This document shows positions 8,323-16,665 of a stretch of DNA of 43,855 bases, one piece after another (position 1 is the first letter of the stretch; each line of letters opens with the position of its first letter). Source of the stretch: Marinosulfonomonas sp. (GTDB lineage Bacteria; Pseudomonadota; Alphaproteobacteria; Rhodobacterales; Rhodobacteraceae); the NCBI GenBank assembly GCA_015488685.1, contig WFNH01000071.1, positions 1-43,855 of the forward strand, given 5' to 3'. The notes below the pieces were generated by a model. The model worked only from the letters and a program-made list of their open reading frames with translations, did no database searches and was not told the DNA's origin. The position numbers were made by a program, and so were the translations under genes.

Positions 8323-9362
8323 TGTTTCTTGATCCGATACTGGACATTTTCCGTGGCAAGACCATCACAATCCCGCCGCTGGACGGGGCGTATCGTGCGA
8401 ATACGGCTCTGGATGACGCCCCGTTATTCAGCGATCTGGCGCAGGCCGACAATCTGGCCATTCTGGATGGTAGTTTGATTGCCAGCAGCGACAACACCCT
8501 TTGCCGGTTTGATGCCAAGGGACATGCAAAAACCCTTGCTGAATACGCAGCACCCATAACCGCAATCGCGGTTTCCGCGTCGGGGGAACTGGCCGTGGCA
8601 CTGGATGACGGCACGCTGATGATCGGAGGGGAACTCTGCGAAAAGCCGGATGAGCTGGCCTGTATCACGGCGCTTGCCTACGGGTCTGACGGGGCCTTGT
8701 GGCTGGCCAACGGTTCAACCAAACATCCCCCATCCGATTGGGTGGTCGACCTGATGGAAAAAAACGCATCAGGCTCTGTCTGGAGGCGGAAGGCGGGGGA
8801 ATTTGTGAAAGTGGCGGGCGGCCTGGCCTGGCCTTACGGTCTTTTGCCGGACGACAAGGGCAATGTGGTGGTCAGTGAAAGCTGGCAGCACCGGCTGGTC
8901 CGTCTGGATGGCGGCAGCGGCAAAATAACCCCTGTGATCACCCATATTCCCGGCTATCCGGCCCGTCTGTCACCACGCGCGGGCGGCGGCGCGTTGATGT
9001 CGGTTTTTGCCCCGCGCAACCGGCTGATCGAACTGGTCCTGCTGGAAAAACACTACCGCGCCGACATGATGGCCGAGGTGCCGCGCCGGTTCTGGATTGC
9101 ACCGGCATTGGCGACAGGGGCAAGTTTCATGGAGCCGTTGCAAATTGGCGGAATGAAGATCATGGGGGTTCACAAACCGTGGTCGCCCAGCCGGTCCTAC
9201 GGCATGGTGGTGCGGCTGGACAGCGCATTACAGCCGTTAGACAGCTATCACAGCCGCGCCAATGGCAAACGCCACGGGACATGCGCCGCCATTGAGCATG
9301 ACGGCCGGATATTCGCTGCGTCCAAGGGTGGCAATGCCATTCTGACGCTGGACGTGGCATAG
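8322..9362 (+). CDS. SMP-30/gluconolactonase-like beta-propeller protein, probably non-catalytic
   Basis: The ATG at 8322 overlaps the stop of the fusion gene by one base (TAATG), so the two are translationally coupled. The 346-aa product has no signal peptide and shows the SMP-30-like blade pattern (SDGALWLANGSTKHPPSDW, WPYGLLPDDKGNVVVSESWQ, ITHIPGYPARLS). Aligned by eye to the propeller of the preceding gene, the metal-ligand positions are replaced: DPND by CITA, YTNG by WPYG, and GYPDN by GYPAR. Lactonase activity is therefore doubtful. It may be a binding or regulatory partner, or act on a different substrate. A strictosidine-synthase-like role is an alternative label for the same fold. 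Confidence 0.75.
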   Translation: MFLDPILDIFRGKTITIPPLDGAYRANTALDDAPLFSDLAQADNLAILDGSLIASSDNTLCRFDAKGHAKTLAEYAAPITAIAVSASGELAVALDDGTLMIGGELCEKPDELACITALAYGSDGALWLANGSTKHPPSDWVVDLMEKNASGSVWRRKAGEFVKVAGGLAWPYGLLPDDKGNVVVSESWQHRLVRLDGGSGKITPVITHIPGYPARLSPRAGGGALMSVFAPRNRLIELVLLEKHYRADMMAEVPRRFWIAPALATGASFMEPLQIGGMKIMGVHKPWSPSRSYGMVVRLDSALQPLDSYHSRANGKRHGTCAAIEHDGRIFAASKGGNAILTLDVA

Positions 9363-9374
9363 GGGGCCGAGACA

Positions 9375-10871
9375 ATGAAACCGATTATAAAGATGGAAAA
9401 CGTCTCGAAGTTTTACCGCAAGGTGCCAGCAATCAGGAATGTGGATTTCGATCTGCGCAAGGGCGAAATCCATGCATTGCTGGGGGAAAACGGGGCAGGT
9501 AAATCCACCCTGACCAAGATCATGGCCGGTGTTGTCGAGGCAACTGATGGCCAGATGCTCTACAAAGGCAAGCCCGCCTGTTTTGCTACCCCGAACGAAG
9601 CCCTGCACGCCGGAATTGCGATGGTTTTTCAGGAAACCAGCCTTGTGCCGTCGATGACAGTTGCGCAAAATCTGTATCTGGGGTCCGAGAATTTTCTGAA
9701 CCGGCTGCGCGGCATCTACATTTCCGCCCAGCAGTTCCTGCAATCCCTGAATTTTCAGGTTGACCCGCGGGCACTGGTGGCCACCCTTGGTGCTGCCAGC
9801 CAGCAAATGATCGAAATCGCCCGCGCGGTGCATCACAACGCCGAAGTCATTATCTTTGACGAACCGACCGCCACACTGACGCCCGAGGAAAAGCGCCATT
9901 TCTTTGCCCTGTTGCGGCGCCTGAAAGAAAGCGGTGTTTCCATCATTTTCATTTCACACGCGTTGGAAGAAGCGCTGGAAATTTCAGACCGCATTACCAT
10001 CCTGCGGGACGGGGAACTGGTGGAAACCGGCGACACCAAGGATTACGACCGCGACCGGATTATTGCCGCGATGGTCGGACGCACCCTGACCGAGGAAATC
10101 TATGGCGAGCACAAGGAACGTGAAACCCGCAAGGCCGGTAAACGGATTTTGGCCGTGCATGACATTTCAATGGGAACGATCGTGCGCAATACCTCGTTTT
10201 CTGTTTTCACGGGGCAGATTACCGGGGTGTTCGGCCTGATCGGCTCGGGCCGGACCGAAACCTTCAAGGTGGTGTCCGGTGTGTTCAAGCGCAATTTCAA
10301 ACGCGGCGGCTCTATCGAACTGGAAGATCGGCGCGTGCGTTACCTGACACCGGCCGAGGCCGTGGCAGACGGGATTATCTATGTCACCGAAGACCGCAAG
10401 GGCGAAGGCATATTCGAGACCATGGGAATAGGTGAAAACCTGTTTGGCGGCCTGCTGGCATCGGGACACAACAAAGGCTGGATCGTGCGCCGAAAAGACA
10501 TCCGCGATTTGGCGACGCAGTGGATTGAACGACTGAACATCAAGGCAATCAATGCCGATGCGCGGGTGGTCGAATTGTCCGGTGGAAACCAGCAAAAGGT
10601 CGTGATCGGCAAAGGCCTGTGCCAAAAACCGCGGCTTGTCATTTTTGACGAACCGACGCGCGGGGTGGATGTGGGGGCGATTGCCGAAATTCACCAGCTG
10701 ATCAATGATCTGGCTGATCAGGGTATTGCGGTTGTCGTGATTTCGTCTTACCTGCCGGAAATCCTGAACCTGTCAGACCGGATACTGGTTTGTCGACAGG
10801 GCCGGATTGTAGAAGAGTTTACCCCGGAAGATGCCACCGAGGAAACCGTCATGTATGCCTCGGTTCATTAA
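9375..10871 (+). CDS. CUT2 sugar ABC transporter ATP-binding protein (RbsA/XylG-like)
   Basis: Two fused ATPase domains, 498 aa, as usual for ribose-type importers. Domain 1 has Walker A GENGAGKST (near residue 37), a variant signature LGAASQQMIEIARA and Walker B VIIFDEPTATLTPEE. Domain 2 has a degenerate Walker A (GLIGSGRTE), the signature LSGGNQQKVVIGKGL and Walker B LVIFDEPTRGVDVG. The asymmetry is normal in the family. It powers uptake through the two permeases encoded upstream and sits at the membrane's cytoplasmic face. It is the last gene of the operon. The palindromic element at 10905-11019 follows 34 bases after the stop. Confidence 0.93.
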   Translation: MKPIIKMENVSKFYRKVPAIRNVDFDLRKGEIHALLGENGAGKSTLTKIMAGVVEATDGQMLYKGKPACFATPNEALHAGIAMVFQETSLVPSMTVAQNLYLGSENFLNRLRGIYISAQQFLQSLNFQVDPRALVATLGAASQQMIEIARAVHHNAEVIIFDEPTATLTPEEKRHFFALLRRLKESGVSIIFISHALEEALEISDRITILRDGELVETGDTKDYDRDRIIAAMVGRTLTEEIYGEHKERETRKAGKRILAVHDISMGTIVRNTSFSVFTGQITGVFGLIGSGRTETFKVVSGVFKRNFKRGGSIELEDRRVRYLTPAEAVADGIIYVTEDRKGEGIFETMGIGENLFGGLLASGHNKGWIVRRKDIRDLATQWIERLNIKAINADARVVELSGGNQQKVVIGKGLCQKPRLVIFDEPTRGVDVGAIAEIHQLINDLADQGIAVVVISSYLPEILNLSDRILVCRQGRIVEEFTPEDATEETVMYASVH

Positions 10872-10904
10872 CAGTCACGGTGCCGGCTCAAGATCATAGT
10901 GATT

Positions 10905-11019
10905 TAGAGCAAACCCAATCCAATTGAATTCACCGCACAACCCGAACGCATTTGCGGGTGCAAACGCTGCCTCGGGTTGGTGGTGAATACACGATTCTGA
11001 TTAGATTGGATGCGCTCTA
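10905..11019. repeat. 115-bp imperfect palindrome (REP/MITE-like) between convergent operons
   Basis: The ends TAGAGC (10905-10910) and GCTCTA (11014-11019) are the first of several nested inverted repeats. The outer 19 bp match at 14 of 19 positions. Further in, ATTCACC pairs with GGTGAAT, and AACCCGA pairs with TCGGGTT. The RNA from either strand would form a long stem, so it can end transcription of both convergent operons. The size and nested symmetry suggest a non-autonomous mobile repeat rather than a plain terminator. Confidence 0.65.
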
Positions 11020-11037
11020 GGAATGTGCTGTAATGTT

Positions 11038-12063
11038 TCAGTAGGTTGCCGGCGTCACCATCGCATTAATCACGGCTTTCATAGAGATTTCGCCAATAGC
11101 GGCTCCTGAGGTGTCGGTAATTGCAGCCGCAGTTTCGTTGGAATCTGTCAGTTTTTTGGCTGCAAATTCCAAGCTGCTACCGGTCGGGATTTGTAATGTT
11201 GGCGGTGTTGTGGCTGGCGACATAATCGTATCCACCTTGATCACGCGCCCGCGGTTCACTTCTTTCACAAAGTCCGAAATATAGGCATCTGCGGGGTGTA
11301 GCACGATTTCCTGACCGGTGCCTTGCTGAATGACTTCGCCATCGCGCAGAATGGCAATTCGGTCGCCCAGACGCAGGGCTTCATCCAGATCATGGGTGAT
11401 GAACACAATCGTTTTGTGCAGCTCTTCCTGCAGTTCCAACAGGATCGTTTGCATGTCCATGCGGATCAGCGGATCCAATGCTGAAAATGCTTCGTCCATC
11501 AGCAGGATGTCGGCATCATTGGTCAGGGCACGGGCAAGGCCAACGCGCTGCTGCATACCGCCGGACAACTGGTTGGGGTAGTTATCTTCAAACCCGTCCA
11601 GACCCACACGGCTTAGCCAATGTCTGGCACGCTCTTCGGCTTCTCCACGGGAAACCCCCTGAAGCTCGATGCCGAAAAGCGTATTGTCGATCACGGTTCG
11701 ATGCGGCAGCAGGGCGAATTTCTGGAACACCATCGCCGTTTTGTGGCGTCGGAATTTAAGCAATTCGGATTTGGACATTTTGCAAATGTCATGCCCCTGA
11801 TAGATCACCTCGCCGATAGTAGGCTCGATCAGACGGTTGATGTGGCGGATCATGGTCGATTTCCCCGACCCCGACAGCCCCATAATCACCTGTATTTTGG
11901 CCGACGGCATTTTTATGTTGATGTCCTTCAGGCCCAACACATGCCCGTATTTGGCATTCAGTTCATCCTTGGATATGCCGTCCTTGACCATCTGGATATA
12001 CTTCTCGCCATGCGGGCCAAAGATTTTGTAAAGGCCTTTAACCTCGATACTGTTATCAGCCAT
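11038..12063 (-). CDS. proV: Quaternary-amine (glycine betaine/choline-type) ABC transporter ATP-binding protein
   Basis: ProV-like ATPase of 341 aa. I chose the ATG at 12063 because GGAGAAGG lies just upstream; the frame runs 26 codons further without family resemblance. Walker A is MGLSGSGKST, the signature is LSGGMQQRVGLARAL and Walker B is ILLMDEAFSALDP. The lead-in with EKYIQMVKDGISKDEL and YGHVLGLKDINIKM is typical of the OpuAA/ProV group rather than other importers. The C-terminal about 70 residues look like a divergent CBS-type region. The start overlaps the stop of the permease gene by 8 bases. It is the last gene of a proX-W-V operon read leftwards and ends near the palindromic element. 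Confidence 0.9.
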   Translation of the reverse strand: MADNSIEVKGLYKIFGPHGEKYIQMVKDGISKDELNAKYGHVLGLKDINIKMPSAKIQVIMGLSGSGKSTMIRHINRLIEPTIGEVIYQGHDICKMSKSELLKFRRHKTAMVFQKFALLPHRTVIDNTLFGIELQGVSRGEAEERARHWLSRVGLDGFEDNYPNQLSGGMQQRVGLARALTNDADILLMDEAFSALDPLIRMDMQTILLELQEELHKTIVFITHDLDEALRLGDRIAILRDGEVIQQGTGQEIVLHPADAYISDFVKEVNRGRVIKVDTIMSPATTPPTLQIPTGSSLEFAAKKLTDSNETAAAITDTSGAAIGEISMKAVINAMVTPATY

Positions 12064-12964
12064 GGACCTTCTCCGAATGTTTTTGCAGGCGTTTGCCGAA
12101 TTTCTGGCTGACGCGGTCAAACACAATCGCGATTGCAACAATGGCCAAACCGTTCATCATGCCAAGGGTCAGATACTGGTTGTTCACCGCTTTCAACACG
12201 TTCGAGCCAAGCCCGTGTGCCCCGATCAGCGACGCCACAACAACCATCGCCAAGGCCATCATGATTGTCTGGTTCACACCTGCAAACAGATTGGGCAATG
12301 CCAGTGGCAGTTGAACCTTGAGCATCTTTTGCCGTGGCGAGGCCCCAAAGGCATCTGCTGCTTCAAGCACATCTTTGTCCACCAGCCGAATTCCCAGATT
12401 GGTCAAACGCACAACAGGTGGAATGGCGTATATGCAAACCGCGATCAGGCCGGGAACCTTGCCAATCCCTAAAAGCATCAGCACGGGGATCAAATACACA
12501 AAGGCAGGGATGGTTTGCATGATATCCAGAATGGGTACGATCACGGCCTGAATTCGGTCGGATTTGGACATCAGAATTCCAACCGGAATACCGATGGCGA
12601 TACAGACGAATGTAGAAACCGAAACCAGTGCCAGCGTGCGCATGGTGTCATCCCACATGCCAAGATATCCGATCAGCATCAATGCAAGGGCTGTTCCGAT
12701 AACCATTGTAATACTACGGGCACCGAACCAGACCAGCAGGCACAACACAGCGATCATCAAGGGCCATGGCGTTCCCAGCAACAGTTTCTCGAACCATACC
12801 ATGAACATCTTTAGCGGATAGAAAAAATTCTCGATCGTTTCGCCGTTTTCGCGGGTGAAGACTCGAAATGACTCATCAATACCCTTTTTGAAATCCCGTA
12901 GATCGGCGCGTCCCATTTTGGGAAATTCGGCCAGATAGTCGGGTAGCATGTCCTTAAGTGACAT
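12056..12964 (-). CDS. proW: Quaternary-amine ABC transporter permease (ProW-like)
   Basis: Inner-membrane permease, 302 aa. A long hydrophilic N-terminus (to about residue 55) precedes several transmembrane helices beginning near PWPLMIAVLCLLVWFGA, as in ProW and OpuAB. The BPD_transp_1 motif is seen at EAADAFGASPRQKMLKVQLP, the EAA loop that docks on the ATPase. The segment QTIPAFVYLIPVLMLLGIGK is highly characteristic of betaine/choline permeases. It is separated from the binding-protein gene by 80 bases containing a stable hairpin and overlaps the ATPase gene by 8 bases. Confidence 0.92.
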   Translation of the reverse strand: MSLKDMLPDYLAEFPKMGRADLRDFKKGIDESFRVFTRENGETIENFFYPLKMFMVWFEKLLLGTPWPLMIAVLCLLVWFGARSITMVIGTALALMLIGYLGMWDDTMRTLALVSVSTFVCIAIGIPVGILMSKSDRIQAVIVPILDIMQTIPAFVYLIPVLMLLGIGKVPGLIAVCIYAIPPVVRLTNLGIRLVDKDVLEAADAFGASPRQKMLKVQLPLALPNLFAGVNQTIMMALAMVVVASLIGAHGLGSNVLKAVNNQYLTLGMMNGLAIVAIAIVFDRVSQKFGKRLQKHSEKVHG

Positions 12965-12998
12965 TCCCCATCCCCTATTTTATTTGCCTTCCAAATAA

Positions 12999-13025
12999 CT
13001 GAACCGCCCGGATTGAGCGGTTCAG
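12999..13025 (-). promoter_or_regulatory. Intercistronic hairpin between proX and proW
   Basis: A perfect 9-bp stem, CTGAACCGC with GCGGTTCAG, encloses a 9-base loop, 19 bases after the proX stop on the minus strand. Only a short T-rich tract (TTATTT) follows. It is better explained as an mRNA-stabilising or partial-termination element that keeps binding-protein expression above permease expression than as a full terminator. That role is inference. Confidence 0.55.
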
Positions 13026-13044
13026 CCTTTATTTTAATCAGCTC

Positions 13045-14040
13045 TTAAAGGGAGCTTTTGATTTTTTCAGCGGCTTCCGGTGAAACCCATTTGGTCCAGA
13101 CGTCCTGATATTTTGTCAGGAACTCGATTGCGGCATCTCCACCGTCGGCTTGTTCATCTGCCATATATACCAGCATCGCGCCCATGACTTCACCCGGGAA
13201 TACGCGGGCTTCCAGATATGCATTGATATCCGCGTTGCCTTTGTAAAAATCGTCAGTCACAAGCGTAAAGACCTCGGATTTAATCCAGGCGGATTTCGGA
13301 GGATTGGGGCAGTCTTCTTTTGCGATACAGTTGGTCCATTCCTCTTTGCCGACAAAAGGCACACCGAATGGCACCGAATGCAGATTGTATTTGCCGATGA
13401 TGGCGGTCGGCGACCAGTAGTAGCCGAACCAGTTTTCGCCCCGTTCGTTTGCCTTGGCGATCGAGCCGTCCAGACCCGCAGCCGAACCCGGATCAACCAG
13501 TTTCCACCCTTTGGCTTCCATATCGAAAGCTTTGAACAGATTGGCATTCACAGCCTGACAGCCCCAGCCGGCAGGACAGCCGACAAATGCGCCCTTGCTG
13601 GGATCTTCGGAATCCGGAAACAGTTCCGGGTGCTCGATGATGTCCAATGCGGTTTTGAATTCAGGATGTGCTTCGGCAGTATAGGGCGGAATCCACCAGC
13701 CTTCGCCCAAACCGGTGATCGGGCCTTTGTTCACGGCATGAATGCGGCCCTCTTCCAATGCGGGATCCAGAACATCACGCAGAGCATTTACCCATTGCTC
13801 ACCGGCAATCTGCGGTTCGCCTTTTTCGTTCATCGAGGTAAAGATTGCGGATGTGCCACCGACAACCAGTTCGATTTCACAGCCGTATCCTTCTTCAAGG
13901 ATAATCTTGTCGACATTGGCCATCAACTCGCCGGATGCCCAGTTGAATTCGGCCATTTTGATGCTGCCACATTCAGCAAATGCGCTGCTTGCTGTCATGC
14001 TGGCTGCCATCATCGCCGAGGCAAGTAATAGTTTCTTCAT
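13045..14040 (-). CDS. proX: Quaternary-amine-binding periplasmic protein (OpuAC/ProX-like)
   Basis: 331 aa, with signal peptide MKKLLLASAMMAASMTASSA followed by FAEC. Cleavage is probably after AFA, and the mature cysteine is not in a lipobox position. The mature part shows the OpuAC-type pattern: MAEFNWASGELMANVDKIIL near the start, then GEGWWIPPYTAEAHPEF, and ENWFGYYWSPTAIIGKYNL. The abundant Trp and Tyr residues suit an aromatic cage for a trimethylammonium group. Glycine betaine, proline betaine, choline and TMAO are all possible ligands, and I cannot choose between them. A GGGAG site precedes the ATG. First gene of the operon; the region upstream contains a GTAAAgggTTTAC palindrome. Confidence 0.88.
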   Translation of the reverse strand: MKKLLLASAMMAASMTASSAFAECGSIKMAEFNWASGELMANVDKIILEEGYGCEIELVVGGTSAIFTSMNEKGEPQIAGEQWVNALRDVLDPALEEGRIHAVNKGPITGLGEGWWIPPYTAEAHPEFKTALDIIEHPELFPDSEDPSKGAFVGCPAGWGCQAVNANLFKAFDMEAKGWKLVDPGSAAGLDGSIAKANERGENWFGYYWSPTAIIGKYNLHSVPFGVPFVGKEEWTNCIAKEDCPNPPKSAWIKSEVFTLVTDDFYKGNADINAYLEARVFPGEVMGAMLVYMADEQADGGDAAIEFLTKYQDVWTKWVSPEAAEKIKSSL

Positions 14041-14102
14041 TTAGTCTCTCCCTAGGTAAAATTCATTGGTCGGGCACAGTAAACCTTGCCAAACGTGTGT
14101 AT

Positions 14103-14115
14103 GTAAAGGGTTTAC
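14103..14115. promoter_or_regulatory. Candidate operator upstream of proX
   Basis: GTAAAgggTTTAC is a perfect 5+5 palindrome about 65 bases before the proX start. Further TTTACC/GGTAAA-like pieces lie at about 14054 and 14171. The placement fits a regulator site for the osmolyte operon, but no regulator gene is adjacent, so this is only suggestive. Confidence 0.3.
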
Positions 14116-14189
14116 CCCCTCAATCCTTGCAATATACGTGATTGCCACGGAATGACGTGTCGTAAACTGCCGGTAAAGCGTCGGTTGCA

Positions 14190-14735
14190 TCAGGCGGGGT
14201 CATCTATAGTTGATGTGTTTCGCCATTTCTCAATCTGTTCAAGCAGTGATTTACGGGTCATTCCATCCGGTAGACCATCCATTTGAAGGGGGATGTATTC
14301 GACGGGGGAAAGCAGCAACAGGACAAGGTTTCTGTAGGGGACGACCTCGGTGATGTAGTCCCAGATCAGTTCGTTTTCATGTGGTGGGCCAAAGTCGGAC
14401 ACACCGTATTTAGACAGAAACACAGAGCGGTTTTTGCGTCGTAAGGGGGCTTGTGAAATTTCACGGAGCAGGCGTTTTTTCCAAATGCCATTCAGAATGG
14501 TCATAGCGAGAAACGCAAAATATATCGGGGCCATTGCGGCAAGCCAGTTGCGCTGCTGGTAACGGTTGGGCAGCAGGTGATCCACAATCTGCATCCCGCC
14601 CACCAGCACCGCCAAAGCCACACCCCAGATGGCAAGGCGTGGCCACAACCCGTAATACCGTTTGTTCAGAAAACGGGTGGTTTGCTGGCGCTTGATCTTG
14701 GCCCAGTCGCGTTTGATTTCGATTACATCCATCAT
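14190..14735 (-). CDS. YcxB-like membrane protein
   Basis: 181 aa from the ATG at 14735, which overlaps the TGA of rsmD (ATGA); a GGAG lies a few bases upstream. Two hydrophobic segments (LAIWGVALAVLVGGMQIVDH and MAPIYFAFLAMTIL) are followed by a soluble C-terminal domain with SKYGVSDFGPPHENELIWDY and PYRNLVLLLLSPVEYIPLQM. Two helices followed by a small PH-like domain is the layout of YcxB-family proteins, whose function is not established. It is translationally coupled to rsmD. I would not claim a role. Confidence 0.7.
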   Translation of the reverse strand: MMDVIEIKRDWAKIKRQQTTRFLNKRYYGLWPRLAIWGVALAVLVGGMQIVDHLLPNRYQQRNWLAAMAPIYFAFLAMTILNGIWKKRLLREISQAPLRRKNRSVFLSKYGVSDFGPPHENELIWDYITEVVPYRNLVLLLLSPVEYIPLQMDGLPDGMTRKSLLEQIEKWRNTSTIDDPA

Positions 14736-15292
14736 ACCATCTCCATAATCGTTACCCATGTATCCCCGTATCGCCGCTGGTCGTGCAACACAAACCCGTC
14801 CGGCGGAAACTGTGCACTGTTTTCCTCCCAGACGATCAGCGCGTCATCGGCCAGCCATCCGTTATCACGCGCCGACAGCAGGGCCTGTTCGCCCAACCCC
14901 TTGCCATAGGGCGGGTCCATAAAGACCAGTGTGCAAGCGGGGCCTTTGTTGGCGGGCAGGCGGGTTGCGCTGGTTTTGAGGGCAGTTGAATCATCCATCC
15001 GGCGGGTCAGTCGGATGTTTTCATGCAGCAGGCTTTGGGCCTTGCGCCCGTCATCGACAAAGGTGCAATGTGCCGCCCCGCGCGACAGGGCCTCAAGCCC
15101 CAGCGCACCGGTGCCTGCGAACAGGTCCAGCACATGCGCGCCGCGCACCGGATCGCCATAGGCCCCGCCCAGCAGCACCGAAAACAGGCTTTCGCGCACC
15201 CTGTCCGAGGTGGGGCGCAAATGCGCCGCCGTATCCCCTTTGCCGACCGAGGCAAGCGTTAACCCGCGATGCTGTCCGGCAATGATCCTCAT
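14732..15292 (-). CDS. rsmD: 16S rRNA (guanine(966)-N2)-methyltransferase
   Basis: 186 aa, normal for RsmD, which methylates G966 of 16S rRNA in the small subunit using S-adenosylmethionine. It opens with the family motif MRIIAGQHRG, followed by LRPTSDRVRESLFSVL. Motif I, VLDLFAGTGALGLEALSRGA, binds SAM. The catalytic motif DPPYGKG is near residue 126. Its ATG overlaps the stop of the flavoprotein gene upstream by 4 bases (ATGA), and it overlaps the YcxB-like gene downstream. Confidence 0.95.
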   Translation of the reverse strand: MRIIAGQHRGLTLASVGKGDTAAHLRPTSDRVRESLFSVLLGGAYGDPVRGAHVLDLFAGTGALGLEALSRGAAHCTFVDDGRKAQSLLHENIRLTRRMDDSTALKTSATRLPANKGPACTLVFMDPPYGKGLGEQALLSARDNGWLADDALIVWEENSAQFPPDGFVLHDQRRYGDTWVTIMEMV

Positions 15293-16500
15293 GCCTTCAG
15301 CAGCGCTTTCAGATCGGTTTCGGGGTTGGCGACAACATCGGGCGCAGGGGATTTGCCGCCCTCGATCAGCCGCTTGCCAATCATATAGGCCCGTGCATCA
15401 TTCATCGCGTCCACCGCCAGCAATGTGTCGCCCGCGTAATACCAGTGCGACCTCGCCCCGTCCTTGTCGCCCGCCCGCGTGACCACCTTGTCATAGCCTG
15501 TGTTCAGCCCCGCAATTTGCAGTTTTACATCGAACTGGTCCGACCAGAACCACGGGGTTGCGATATAATCCTTGCCCGCGCCCAGCATATTTTCAGCCAC
15601 CACTTCGGCCTGATCAATGGCGTTTGGCACGCTTTCCAGCCGGATGCGGGTATCTTTGTAGGGGAACGAGGCACAATCGCCTGCGGCCCATATATGCGGG
15701 GCCGAGGTGCGGCCCTGTGCATCGGTCCTGATCCCGTTATCCAGCGCTATCCCCGCCGCTTCGGCCAGTGCTGTGGCGGGGCGGATGCCGATGCCGGTAA
15801 TCACGAAATCAACCGGCAGGGTTTCACCGTTGGTCAGGGTGGCGCTTGTCACGCGGGTATCGCCCGACAGATGATCCAGCCCGACGCCCTCGATGATTTT
15901 CACACCGTGGGACGTGTGCAGATCGCGGAAATAGTTTGAGGTTTCGGGCGCGGCCACCCGCTGCAATATCCGGTCGGCCATTTCCACCAGAGTCACGTCC
16001 AGCCCCAGTTTGGATGCCACCGCTGCGGCCTCAAGCCCGATATAGCCACCGCCAACGATCAGCACCTTGCGGCCCTTGGCAAACTCCGGCTCCAGCGCAT
16101 CAATATCGGCCAGTGTGCGCACCACATGCACGCCTTGCAGGTTGCCGCCGATGGCAACGGGCAGATGGATCGGGGTGGAACCGGTGGTGATGGCCAACTC
16201 GTCATAGGTCAGCACGTCACCACCAACCGTCACGGTTTGCGCATCCCCATCAATCGCAGTCACGGTTTCCCCCAGCCGCAGGGTGATATTCTGGTCGGCA
16301 TAGAATTGTTCGGGGCGCAGATACAGGCGTTCACGCTCCATATCACCCAGCAGATAGGCCTTGGACAATGGCGGGCGCTGATAGGGGGGCACGGGTTCCT
16401 GACCGATCAGGGTGATGTCACCCTCATAACCAAGATTGCGCAGTTTGGCGGTCAGGGAGGCACCGGCCTGACCGGCGCCGATAACGATGATGTGGGGCAT
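15289..16500 (-). CDS. FAD-dependent NAD(P)H:ferredoxin reductase-like protein
   Basis: 403 aa from the ATG at 16500. The frame runs 49 codons further, but those codons do not resemble the family and include the palindrome at 16558. The N-terminal FAD-binding motif is VIGAGQAGASL, a second Rossmann motif VLIVGGGYIGLEAA binds NAD(P)H, and ITGIGIRPATALAEAAGI with DAQGRTSAPHIWAAGDCA is the second FAD contact. This matches the rhodocoxin/putidaredoxin reductase and AIF-like group, which passes electrons to a [2Fe-2S] ferredoxin. No ferredoxin or P450 gene lies nearby, so the partner must be elsewhere. Divergent from the AhpD-like gene. Confidence 0.88.
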   Translation of the reverse strand: MPHIIVIGAGQAGASLTAKLRNLGYEGDITLIGQEPVPPYQRPPLSKAYLLGDMERERLYLRPEQFYADQNITLRLGETVTAIDGDAQTVTVGGDVLTYDELAITTGSTPIHLPVAIGGNLQGVHVVRTLADIDALEPEFAKGRKVLIVGGGYIGLEAAAVASKLGLDVTLVEMADRILQRVAAPETSNYFRDLHTSHGVKIIEGVGLDHLSGDTRVTSATLTNGETLPVDFVITGIGIRPATALAEAAGIALDNGIRTDAQGRTSAPHIWAAGDCASFPYKDTRIRLESVPNAIDQAEVVAENMLGAGKDYIATPWFWSDQFDVKLQIAGLNTGYDKVVTRAGDKDGARSHWYYAGDTLLAVDAMNDARAYMIGKRLIEGGKSPAPDVVANPETDLKALLKA

Positions 16501-16557
16501 GGGCTGGGTCCATTTCGCCTTTGAGTTTGCGCCAAGGGTAGCGCGGCAGGCGCAGGG

Positions 16558-16573
16558 ATTAAACCGGTTTAAT
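16558..16573. promoter_or_regulatory. Perfect 16-bp palindrome in a divergent promoter region
   Basis: ATTAAACCGGTTTAAT reads the same on both strands. It lies 58 bases upstream of the flavoprotein gene and 92 bases upstream of the AhpD-like gene, in the space shared by both promoters. This is a strong candidate for the binding site of a dimeric repressor or activator encoded elsewhere. Confidence 0.5.
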
Positions 16574-16665
16574 AGTTCTATTTCGGGGATGTGGATAGAA
16601 ACCTTGAGTTTTCGGTCAAAACCCGACAAGTTATCATTTGAACACATATGAAAAGGAACTACGCC

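Noticed and set aside
13150-14028. 292-codon plus-strand frame opposite the proX gene
   Set aside because: It is antisense to a clear signal-peptide-bearing binding protein and has no recognisable motif.
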